A stretch of DNA of 64,000 nucleotides from positions 81,057,743-81,121,742 of the forward strand of contig OY757921.1 in NCBI GenBank assembly GCA_963585895.1, written 5' to 3'. Positions 12,894 through 25,500 of this stretch are shown in pieces (within the stretch, counting starts at the first letter, position 1; the number at the start of each line of letters is the position of its first letter). The stretch is from Sepioteuthis lessoniana. Lineage: Eukaryota > Mollusca > Cephalopoda > Myopsida > Loliginidae. The position numbers and the translations under genes are program-made. The notes under the pieces were generated by a model. That model was not told the origin of the DNA, ran no database searches, and saw only the letters and a list, made by a program, of their open reading frames with translations.

Positions 12894-15800
12894 ATTTGAT
12901 ATTCACTGTTTTCTTCTCCTTTTTTCTTCCTTGTATGCAGATCTTATTCATACATTATTGAAGTATCAATGGATGATAAAGACTACCAACGTGTAATTGA
13001 TCACAGTAAATATTTATGCAGATCTTGGCAGATTCTTCACTTCCCTGCAAAAGTTGTTAGGTAAGTTTCCTTTTATTCTATCTATATTTATTTTATTATT
13101 TTATTCTATTTATATCTATTTTTATTTTTGTTCTGGAGAATTTCCCTTTCAGCTTTGTTTATTTTAACCCCCCCCCTTTTTTTTCCACATTGGCAAAGAA
13201 TAACATGTTTGAAGAAAAAGGAGTTTTGTTAAATATTTAGCAAATTTTACTGTTAAATTGCGAAAATCAAAGATTAAAAAATACATTTTCTTATGCGATC
13301 TTAATGGATTTTTTAGCATTTTCTATTTAGAATTTTCGAAAATTCTTCTTGTGTGTCTCAAAGATTTTGTAATATTTTAGTACATGCTAGTTTGCAGTGA
13401 GTATATCACCTGACCATTGCAAGGTTAGGGTTAGCCGTGGAAGGTACCTGCTGCGGTTGGTATTATCATGGTAGTTGGTATTGCTTCACTCCATGTGCAA
13501 TGTAATTTGGGAACTTAATGCATTACAAGTTTGAACTGGGGCATAGCTTTATGAGAGCAACTAAAAATGTTTGTTATGCAAAACATGAAGACGCAATTGA
13601 TCACTGTACAATAACCAGATGGTTCAAGAAATTTTGCTTTGATTTGCAAGAATGTCAATGATTATGCAAGGCCAGGTAGGCCTAAACCCATGGATTTTGA
13701 GGCCGTACTGCTAGGTGAATCTGGCAAGTAGCACTCTAGCTCAGCATCTCGTAGTTTAGTGTGATTCATCACCTTCACGACTTGGGCAAAAGCAAAAAAA
13801 TTGTGCCTCATGTTATCAAAATATTGTAAAACTTTTGATTTACTCTAGTGAAGATATAAAAATTAATTTTTATCAAACTTTATATCTTTTTATACAATGT
13901 TCAATTTAGGAACATTATATTCCAGGGCCTTTTTAAAAATTTTTTTTTATCAAACTTAAATTCTGCATATTTTCACAAAAATTTTTTTTGTTTTATTAAC
14001 ATATGAAATAAGCTAGTCAATATTTCAGTAAAGTAAATCAAAAGAAAAACATAACCAATCAATTTTGGAAAAGTGATAGTTTTGAATGTTTATTTCCTGA
14101 TGTTATAACACATTGATTGTGATAATGAACTAAAAAAATGAACATTCTATTATTTTATTCTATAGAAATGTGTTTTGTGTTGATCTTTTATCCATTTTGG
14201 TTGCAAAAAAAAGACTTAATAAATATTTGAACATTTTTCTTGCAGATACATCAAAATCTTTGGCACTCACAACACCGTGAACAGAGTATTCCATGTGGTT
14301 TCTTTGGAGTGTTTTTATACTAACAAACCCTTCACTTTAGATAGAGGCCTCATTGGTATGTTAAGCAGTGTTTTTTTTTCCTTAATAGATTTAATTTCTT
14401 TTGAAATTGAATTCCAATGTTCTACATTTAAACTCTTTACAATTATGACTGTTGACTGTGTGATCACCTGATACACTTGATTTTTTGATTTTTTTTTTTT
14501 GTAATCTTATGATGGGGAAACAGATTTTCTGCCTGATTCAACAAAAGCCTTGATTTGATTGAATGTGACTGCTCTTTTATAATTAAGCTTCTGTTTCTGT
14601 ATTGTCTCCTGATAATATAGTGACTGTCTACAAAACCTTCTACACCATAAATTGAATAAAACTATGGTAGCTTCATCTATGAATAGAAGTAGATGTCCAA
14701 TAATATTGTAATAAATTATCTTGACCTGCAATGAACCTGACGAATGTTCTTGACAGATACATCTGTCCGTAGGTAAAATCAACAAAACGATTCCAGAAAC
14801 GAGCATCGCATAGGTGTAGGCTGTGGCCAATGAAAGGCAAGCTTTGTGTGGGTGTGGACTGTGGCTAATGCAAGGCAAGCTTTGCATGAGTGTGGGCTGT
14901 GGCCAATTAGAGACAAATGTTGTGTGTGAGTTATAAGACTATATAAGGTCAAGAATTTTGGGCTGAAGCAGATCCCGCTGGCAGTTCCGACTCCTAATGG
15001 CCCCTCTTTGCCGGCGAACTCTCTCTCTCTGATTACTCTAGTGTCACCATCAACAAATAAAGATATAAGACTATATTTTTATATATATGTGTTCCTTGTG
15101 GTTAAGACCCATCGGTAGTATACTACAATATGTACTGTATTGCACATGTGTAGCTGGGAAGTTATTGTTTATAAATTCTGTGTGTCATACCTTCATTTTC
15201 TGCTATTATTACCATTGAAAGGACAACAAATAGAACTAAAACACTCATCATAAGATAAAAAAAATAGCTACTAAAGTTACGACTTATCAAGCATATAAAG
15301 AAAGCTCTATCAAACAATTTTAAAACCAAAAGAATAAAAGCAACATTGAAAAGTGTCTTTGTAGTCAATATTTCATTCATAAACAAGAAAGTGTGGCATG
15401 ATTATTTGTGTATATCATGCACCTCTAACTTTAGACCAAGAAATTTTGGAAAAGTTGTGTATAATATGCACTGACTTTTTAGAATTTGTAGCAGCTAAAT
15501 TTTACCTAAATTTAGCCTTTAGTCAACTTTTCCTGTATATGGTGAGACATATAGCTTGAAAAAAAAATTATGATATAGTTCTCATGTATAATACACACCT
15601 AACTTTTGTGCTAAAAAGTCTGGAAAAATAGTGCATCTTATACACAAATAATCATTCTTATTGATTTTAAGATTTTAGTATTTGTGAGGATGTAGAGACA
15701 TTCTGTGGCATCTCTTTGCAGTTTAGAAATAGAAGTATGTATTTATGTAACATCTCCACCGTGGGCAGGATGTGACACAAGGTCAATTTTTCAGTAGATT

Positions 15801-16520
15801 GGTGCTTGTTTGAATGAAGAGTTTTTCTCCTAGACTAGTTGTTATACTAAGGCTAAAGACTCTAGTCTGCCCTACCATTTACCCATAGCTTGGTGGAGAA
15901 AAGATGGATTCATGCCTTTCCCAAGGGCATTAGTATGAAAGGAAATGCACCTCACATGGTGTAATGATTAGTAAATAACTTAACATGAAATGAAATGCAA
16001 ACAGCTTTGTCCTGAATTTGAGTTGCTATCTTCATATCCTAAGATAATAACTGTTACACCACCTGCCTCAATGGAGAAGAAAATAAAAGAGGAAGAAGTA
16101 GTTTATTGACTTTACAGTAAAAAGAAAGATGTTTATGATTTTAAATAATACTTTATTTAAATCAGTCAGCCCAGTTAGTTGGGGCTGTTGGATACACTGA
16201 CTGCATCTCTGCAGAAAGGTACGCCCTCCCTCAACGAGTGTCCTGGATATGAAATTAAACAATTTGATGGCGAGGCTTCAGCCTTGGAGATTTGGGGAAT
16301 GTGGAGTACCCCTTCATTGCCATTGTTTCCAGGTCCGCTCTGGACCCGGGGTGGTAGCTCTTGATAGGGTACTATCTATGGGTCAAATAGAACAAACTGT
16401 GTGCAAACAAATGACTGATTTTAAATTTTGACTGTTATATAATAATACTTGAAACCATTTAACTGTGTGCAAAAAAGAGCTCAGGCTCATTTAAGAATGT
16501 TATCTACAAAATGTGTTTAC

Positions 16521-16572
<52 letters not shown>

Positions 16573-19500
16573 GAAGATTTGGCATTAAATAACCAACAAT
16601 GGTTGATATGCCATTAAACCAAACCAAACCTTTAATCTGTAAACTTTGAAATGATTACCTACTAATATGTCTTTATGGAATTGATTTTATTTGAAAAGCT
16701 TCCCATATTTTATATTATAAAAAAATAATTTCAGTTTTCAAAAAAGAGGAAACTGGGAACTTTTGAATACATCTAATATGATATAATCTGTTATCAGAGA
16801 ATGTTATTTCATTATTGATTGCTGTCTTTATTGAAATGACTGTTTTTGTCTTTCAGTTCCTAGTGAAAATGTGGCCACAATTCAAGCAAGTGCGTGTGTG
16901 ATTGAAGGAGTGAGTCGAAGTCGTAATGCTTTGATAAATGGGGACACCCGCAACTATGATTGGGATTCAGGCTACACATGTCACCAGTTGGGCAGTGGAG
17001 CAATAGTGGTACAACTGGCACAGCCCTACATGTGCAGTTCTATGAGGTAAGAGACAACTCTATTTGCTTTCAACCCTTGGGTAGGCATAATATGAGCTGG
17101 GTATGTCCTGGGTACTGTCAGCATTCTTATTGTCCACTTTATCTCTAGTTTAATTGAGATGAGGCATTTTTGGAAAGCTTTGGGATTTTGGGGATAGTTC
17201 CTTCTTCGTTGTGAATTTCTTGCACTATAGATATTTATCCAACCCCACAAGGCTGGAATGTGACACTAAGTTGGTTTAATGTGGGGTGGTCCTGCGAAAA
17301 GTAAGCTTCCTAGTGTGCAGTGTCAAAAATAGCTTGACTCTATCGGCATTTTCCTTTTGGGGTACTTCAAAATCTAGGCAATAAATCCAGCTCTTATCCC
17401 TTCTGATAAGGGGGCAAGTATTATCCCTTGAAATTGAGTTTTTATTTTAGTATCTCTACTGTATATGCATTTTTAGAGAAGTACTCAATAGTCTTACCTC
17501 TTCCATGAGCGTACCATATATATTTGTGTATTGTGACTTTCTGAGACCTAATTTTAGCCTGATATTAGGGGGTTGCACCATATGCAAGATACAAACTTTG
17601 TGTTTAAATAGTTGGCCAGGAGAGGCCTAGGCCAACTGGTGCACCCATGATTTCCAGCTGCAAATGTCAACAAATCATCCTGGATAGTATCAGATGATAC
17701 TCAAATCTATACTGTATATATTACAAAACCTTTATGGGATGTCTGAAACTATGGACAATACAAATTCCTATCTATATACTATATTTTTTCTTATATGTAC
17801 TTACCTATGATAAACTTGAATTTATGAATAAGGCACAATAAGAGATCAACGACAATAACTAATAACAAAACAGTTAAAACAATATTGAAATAAACAATTT
17901 TTGTTGTTCCTTATAAAATCAAGAATATTCCCCTTTTTATTTAAAGGAAGTAATGTCCTCTCTTTGGCATATCAGAATTGCTAGCATTAGTCAAGCATTT
18001 TGAAACCATTATTAAGTAAAACTTATGTTTATTTTTGAGGTTGACTGTGGGTAATTGAAATTGTAGATAAAAGTCTCATTTGTCTTAAAATAATCCTTCA
18101 AAAGAAATTTACATTTATTCTGTCATGACTTTTATGTCTTTAACTTTGAAAGATTTGCTGGTTTTTTTTTTTAATTTATTGCTACTGACATATTGCTATA
18201 CAGTAAAGCAGACATGAGCTCAGATATGTTTTAAAAATGTAAGAAAATAAAAGCTTTAAGAGTTCAGTCTTAATTCTGTAGATCCTGTTTGTTGATAATG
18301 TTGCCATGACTTTTTTACTTTTAAAAAGAATGGAAAAGCAAGAAGAGTTAGAGACACATTTACACAATAAAGCACAAAAAGTCAAACATATTAATCAAGT
18401 TAAGTGCAAAATGCCAATCAATCAAAGAACACATTTATGTTGTTAGGGATTTGGATTAGAGATTCTCATTAACAACTGGCAGATATTAAGGGTTATTTAT
18501 AAAAGGGTGTGTTAATGTAGAGAAAAGACAGAAATGTTAGAAAGAACTAGGAGTTATTTAGCAGTTATTTATTAAAATCTATGTATAATTGTGTTTTTTT
18601 TAATGATAAAGTTTAATTTATAAATTAAACAGAAAAAGAAATTTGCAATAACTCATATTAGAACAATCATGACAAGTTATTAATATGTGATGGATAGAAG
18701 ATTCATTCTTAGCATAGATTATAACAATCTGTGTTTTGATTATATACAGCATTACAGTGTCGGAGCAGTATGTCGTCAAATTCCCTGGTCTTCCATACTT
18801 CTGGGGGTGTTTCATCAAGCCCTGCTGCTTTTCTATTTTTAATTTTTCTTAGTACTGAGTCGAGTTCTTGCGTAAACTATCTTAGTTTGATGTCTAATTG
18901 TTTACTAATAATTCTCGTGATTGGTTCATGTGTAACTTTTGGAGGTTTTCTGAGTAAATTCTTGAAATGTTGTTTCCATAGTTGTATTCATTCTTCTTGG
19001 CTGGTAGCTTTCAGTTTATCTTTTGTAGTGCTCTTCCTTTTGCTCACTTCGTTTACCATTTGCTATGTTATCCTAGATTGTCTATCTTCAACCGAGTCTC
19101 TAGGTAGATGTTAGCTAATTTATTTTATGTCTTTTTCAGTTTCAGGGCATTGATATTGGTTGGGTTCCTCCTATTGCATTTGGAAGCAGTTTTCACAGCT
19201 TTTTTCTAACCGCTAATATCTCCCATTGGACTCTAGGTTTAGCTCTTTGTTTAGTTGGTATGCATTCTGCTGCCACTTCTAAGTGGGCATTGAAAAAATT
19301 CTCATATTCGTCATTAGGAGTATGTGTTTCTGTCTTCTGTAGTGCATCGAATTTGTTTCTTAGTGTTAACGCATATTTATCTCTAATATCCCTGTTATTA
19401 AGCATGGACCAGTCATAGTATACAGTGATTGTTATTCGGGCTGTATTCCTTCGTAGGTTCAGTCGTATTTTTGCCATGACAATTCGGTGATCAGAGGACA

Positions 19501-22500
19501 CACCCTCGCAATTCAATGCGCTATTATTCCATTTCTTATTCATAGTCTATCTGTGCTTTAGCATGAGTTATGGGTTCATAGTTTTTCCTCCCTTTTCTGA
19601 AATTTTGTATTGAGGCATATTAATCTATTTTCTAGCGTGAAATCTATTAGATATTCCCCATTTCTGTTTGACGAGTTGTGTAAGCTGAATTTGTGATTTA
19701 CATTTTTACCAAATTGGGCATTTATGTCTCCACCAATGACAAGAATGTTGTGTTTCAGGATGCTACGGACAAGGGAGGATAGCTCATTATAGAAGGCGAT
19801 GAGGTCAGTTTCTTCACTAACATTGGTAGGGCTGTAGCAGGAGATGATTGTTGCACTAGGGTTGCCATTAAAAGTAGCTACCATCATCCTCGGTTGTATT
19901 TTCTCGATGCTATTTTGTGATTTTAGAGCCTGTGGTCCTATAAGCATACCTACACCTCCTATCGTGACATTGACAGAGTTTTTACATGCAGATGCAGTGG
20001 CTAATGTCCATTCATTGCCAGTATCGTGATATTTAATATCTTCGCTGTGAGTGTACTTGTGTTCTTGTATGCATATTATGTCTATGTTATGATCTATCGC
20101 CAATGCTATCTATTTTCAGCTGTCAGCTCCTGTAGTTGTCTTATTCTATTTAAAAGTCTAACGCTGAATGTCACTATTTGTATTGTGTGTTTGCATTTTA
20201 GTAATTTCTGTTTTAGTTTGAGCTCTGTAGCTGATTTTTCTAATACTGAGGCCAGGGTTCAAACCTTGGCAGGACGCGTCCCTTTTTTTACTGCGTGAAG
20301 GGTGATGCAGTTTGGACAGGTGGTTTGAGTGTAAGTCATGGTAATATTTAGCTGTTTTTATTCTCATCTATAGAAGCCACCCTTATAGATGATCAGCAGT
20401 AGTTCCCTAATCAAACTTTTTGATCCTGGCCGTTGAACTGTAGGATTCATACACCCAGTGCCTGGTTAGGCATGGCGTTGAACCGTCAGAGGGTTTGTCC
20501 ACTTGCCTTTATGTCCACCATGCTGCTTCCCATGGCTTTTGAAAAAAAATCATGTCAATAATTACCTGATATTTTTTGTAGGTTCATTTTTTCTTAGGTA
20601 TAGGCTATCATCTTAGTAAACTTGATATGGTATGTCAGCGATCAACTGAGCTTTGTTTAGAATTTTCAAGGTGATGATGTATGATTTTGTTTATCAAAAG
20701 AAAAAGAGTAAATAATGCCTCTCAAGCATACTTAATTAATTACATATGTGATTATTATATCATCAGTACTATTGTGCATCAGTGGTGGGGCTTTTAGTAT
20801 GTTTGGAATATCCAAGTAAACAAGGTAGACTAAATCAAGATGGAGCCTACATTGTTTATTTATGGTATTGTGCATTGATTTTGATAGTATTACAGTATTT
20901 TTGAAAGTATAAGTATTTGAATGTTTTTATTTTTATTTTTGTAGGCTAGCATAACCAAAAATTAGAGGTTGTATATTACTTGCAATATATGATGAAAACA
21001 CTGTTTTGTAGCTAAAAATAAGGGGTTGTTTATTACTAGAGTATATACTGTATTGATGCTACTAAAGTAGGGTATTCAAAAAAAGAACATTGAACTTCAG
21101 ATTTAAAACAGAATAAATTACTTGGTAACATCATAATAATGACCATATTAAAACCTATCTGCAATATGTGTAATTACAGCAAGTATTGATAATTGTGCTT
21201 TCTTGTAGGATATTATTATGGGACTGTGATGAGAGAAGTTATAGTTACTATGTGGAAGTTTCCACTGATCAACATCATTGGGTAATGGTGTCAGACCAAC
21301 GGAATGAAGCATGCAGGTGAGTTATCTCCCCTTGATTCTTGTTATTGATCATGTAATCAAGGATTTTTTTTTTCGTTTCATTTCACTTTATTTATTTTTC
21401 TCTCTCTCGATCAAAACATCATAATTATACAAAAATAGAATTATTCTATGATTAGCCAAACGTAATTCAATCCTGCCTTTTAGTAATTTAGGGATAGAAA
21501 GTAAAGTAATAAACTTTAATTGCTGTGATATTTAAATTTTTTCTTAAAAAAAAAATCTCCCTTTTTTCCCCTACAACCTCTAGTATGTGATATCATATTT
21601 ACAAAATCTCTTGTTAATTACTCTTTAAAAAAAGTTGTGTGCCCTTGATCATTATAAATAGCCCCCATCTTGTTTGAGGTAGTTGTAGGCTATTTATAAT
21701 GATCATATTACAATTCCAGAGTTTGTTACCAAGACAGAAAAATTACTGTATTTCCAGTTTAAATAATTAAGGACTTGTTAATCTATATATTTACCAAACC
21801 CCTCCATCACAAGCAGGATGTTACTTAGTTACATTTAAATATCATTTTCTTTTTTTTCCCCATATTTTGTATTGCATTGGTTACAAGCAAGACTTCTGCC
21901 AGTTTGGGTATTTCTATTTATTTCCTGGGAGCTGAGCCAACTTTGTTATTTTATCAGATCATTTGAATACCATGAAAGATTAAGAAAAGGAAGAAAATAC
22001 AGCTTCCAGACATTTGGGATGTTTGATTTGAATTTAATCCGACAAATCCTTCTTGTCCTTTTCTTTCTCGTTTTCATTGTTAAAAATATCTATAGCAATG
22101 CTACTCAAGGTGGTGGTATGTGTACTAGTTCAAGTCGCTGACTGCTAGTTTCACCTTATCGTAATATATATAACATTTAATGTAAAAATGAAAATAGATA
22201 AAATCTTTCTGTATTGTTTAATATTCTTCTTTTCAAATACTGTGATACAATACAACAGATAGAAATACTTGGAAATTGATCGTAAATCAAATGGTAATAT
22301 GGCACTGGTCTGTGGCACTTTGGAAAAATATCCTGCTGATATGCCACATCATATGATTTAAGAAGCGATGATCTATCGCATAAATTCTTTCATGTGAAAT
22401 TTAGCAGCATTACAAGCACCATCCCCTTTATTTTGTTTTACTTATTTTAGTCATCATTTTATTCATTGTTTTGAGAGTCTAGATGAAACTATTTTATTTT

Positions 22501-25500
22501 TGCAGATCTTGGCAGACTATTACATTTGAGAGAAGAACTGTGGCATTTGTAAAGATTGTTGGAACTCATAATACAGCCAATGAGGTAAAAAAATTATAAA
22601 GAAATGTTTAGCTGAACAAGATGAATTATTTACTTTGAATAGAAAAATGTTATGTTTTAAGCTCAATTATAGTTTTGATTCTTTTCTGATAAAATCAGGC
22701 CAGATCAGCTTTTTTCAAAGATTTTTAGTGAAAACTGAGCTGAATGTAGAACTTTATAGTGTTCTTTTTTTAAAATTTTATATTAAAGCATGGAAATAAA
22801 TATTATCTAATTTAAAAAATTATAATGGCTGTCTGACTTAAACTTTTGTGCATTTGATTTTTATCGATTTGATTGCAAGTTGACTATTTACAATTAAATG
22901 GAACTTTTTTCTACTTTTGTGACTTGTTGCAGAAAATTGTCAATGACTTGCCTAGATAAGAAAAGGTAAAAAAATAAGTTTAATAAGTCATAATTGCATA
23001 CAATATATGTATTATCAATTTATTTTATTATTTACTACCATAAATATATGTACTGTTCATGTCTGCCTTGTCAGTATGGCTTAGAATACACTGTTTCCTC
23101 TGCAGAGGGGTAAGACCACCCCTTAAAAAAAAGAAATATCTTTGGTATGACACTAAACTGCATCTGATGGTGAGGCTCTGGTTCTAGAGATCTGGGGAGT
23201 GTGGAGCACCCCTTCATTACCATTACTTTCAGATCCACTCTGTAGTAGTACTTGTTAGGGACTTGTCTATGAGTCAAATAGATCTGTTTAAAAATGATTT
23301 GTATTCAATAGGAATTCTTGATATCATATAACTGTAAATTTGTATTGAGAATAGTTGCTTGAAGCTAGAATTGTTTACTAAGGATTATTATTAGTAACTT
23401 GAAACTATATAACTTTGTGAAAACAAATGACTATTATTAAATAGAAATAATTACTTAAAGCCTTATTAGTTTTTGTATTAGATCAGAATACTTTATATCA
23501 TAAAACTGAAAAGAAAAAAAGCTCTTAAGAATCAAGCTGTTAAATAATTACTATTATTGAGTGTTTAAATGTTTATATAAATGGTTTACTTGCCTATTTA
23601 ATCGACTTTCCATTCATTGGTGCTGTTAAAATGATGCAACATGGATGATAGGCATATTCTTCATGGGCAGAAAGGAAGCATATTCTTTATTGCAGGTGGC
23701 TGCCATGTGTAAAGTCAACTGGGATTAGTGTAGTAATCAGCAGCAAGCAATCTTGGTTGAGATCAGAATAGGGTATTGATAACGCAAGATGCAATTTGTC
23801 CACAAGTAGTGAATGAACTTATATTCATCCTGTACAGTTGTATGTGTGCAGGTCTACCAGTCAGCAGTGTCACCTTACCAAAACATTCTCTCTCATAACA
23901 CTTCCAGCCAATTTACATGCTCCCTCCTCTTATGGTACCATAAGACATTTGGGTTGTGGTCTTGTATCGGGCATTTTGAATATATGTGCGATGTACCCTG
24001 CATCTGTGGAGATAAGTTCCTGGGTGTTTGTGATGCTCTCGTGCTGTGAGGCAATCCTTGGTTTGGTGGTGGTTGATATTGGTCTTCATCATTGTTGCAG
24101 GAGTTTTTTTTCTTCAGGGCTATCAGCATTCTTTATCTCCATTGGTTCAATATTTGAGGGTTCAGGCTGTTAGTGTGTCAGAGTTTAGGCCCTATTGGAT
24201 TATCTGTCATGTCCAAAATCTTGGGAGTATCCTCTGTTCGTGTGTAGTACTGGTCGTCTACCACCGGATTCATCTCTCGGAGGAAGCAGCAGTTGCACTG
24301 GGTCACTTAGTTGCTCTCATCGATGTGTACTGCTTGTTGCCTAGTGCTTCTACCACTTTTCCAGTTGTTTCCCATCAATGTGGTGTAGTCCAGCTAGGTT
24401 TTGTATTTGGACTGACTTTCCAATCTCTGATTCTCAAAGTACCTTCTGAATCTGTCTTGCTGAAACTTTCTATTGAAAGATGGTTCAATATAGTTCCACC
24501 TATGGGTTAAATTTTAAGATGATGTTTAGAATGATTTTGAACTACATTGATATTCTACCAAAGTATGAAGTGTTTACTATTGTGAACTATTTTTGATTAT
24601 TTGTAAATTATTAGTATTAAATAGGAATACTTGAAACCATAGAATTGTCAACAAACTATTTGTATTAGATATGAATAATTACTCAAAGTCATATAAAAGC
24701 TTGTAAATTATTAGTATTATATAAATAAAAGAGTTGGCGACTCAAGTTGAGGGTGACCCAAAGGCTCCCTTTTTATCAACTACTACACCGAGGTGTAGGG
24801 AAATCACTATTCCTATCCCTGGATTGCTCAACTTTACCCGTGATTCTTACCTTATAATGCTGAGTGTTAAGCAAGGCAGCATCAAGTACCATTTCTTGAG
24901 TCTTTGATATGACTTGACCTGTGATTGAACCCCAATTTGCTGGGCCATTGGCGAGCACTCTACCCACTAGTCCAATAAGCCAGTTCTAGTATTCTATAGA
25001 AATAGATAATTGAAGATATATGATTATTAGAAAATTATCATTAAATAGAAATATTTACTTAAAACCATATAACTATGTGCTAATTATTTATATTAAGAAT
25101 AATCACTTGAAGCTATTATTGTTTACATCTTACTAAAGTGGGGAGTCTCCATAACATAATGGCTAATGTGATGGACTGCAGTCTCAGAGTAAGCATGTTC
25201 AAACTCCAGCTGTGCTGTTATGTTCACTTTCACCTTTGGGAAAGGCATGAACCTTCTTATCATATTTACCCAACCCCTCCGCTCGGGCAGGATATGACAC
25301 AAGGTCAATTTTTAAGTGGAGTTTAACAGGTTTGAATTCAGAGTTTCCCTTTTCCTAGACTAGTTGCTATGTGAAATGCAATCAGTCTCGTCCTGGATTT
25401 GAACTTGTGTCTCTGTGTCCATTTCCTACAACGATAACCATTACTCCACGGGCACCTCCATTATTTACCAACCCCTCCGCTCGGGCTGGATATGACACAA

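Noticed and set aside
14507-14887. 126-residue - strand open frame
   Set aside because: It overlaps a minisatellite and LTR-like sequence and has no recognisable domain. The frame is probably chance.
24046-24510. 154-residue + strand frame as a membrane-protein gene
   Set aside because: It lies inside a BTBD9 intron, merges into repeat sequence at its end, and its hydrophobicity could come from antisense reading of a transposon.
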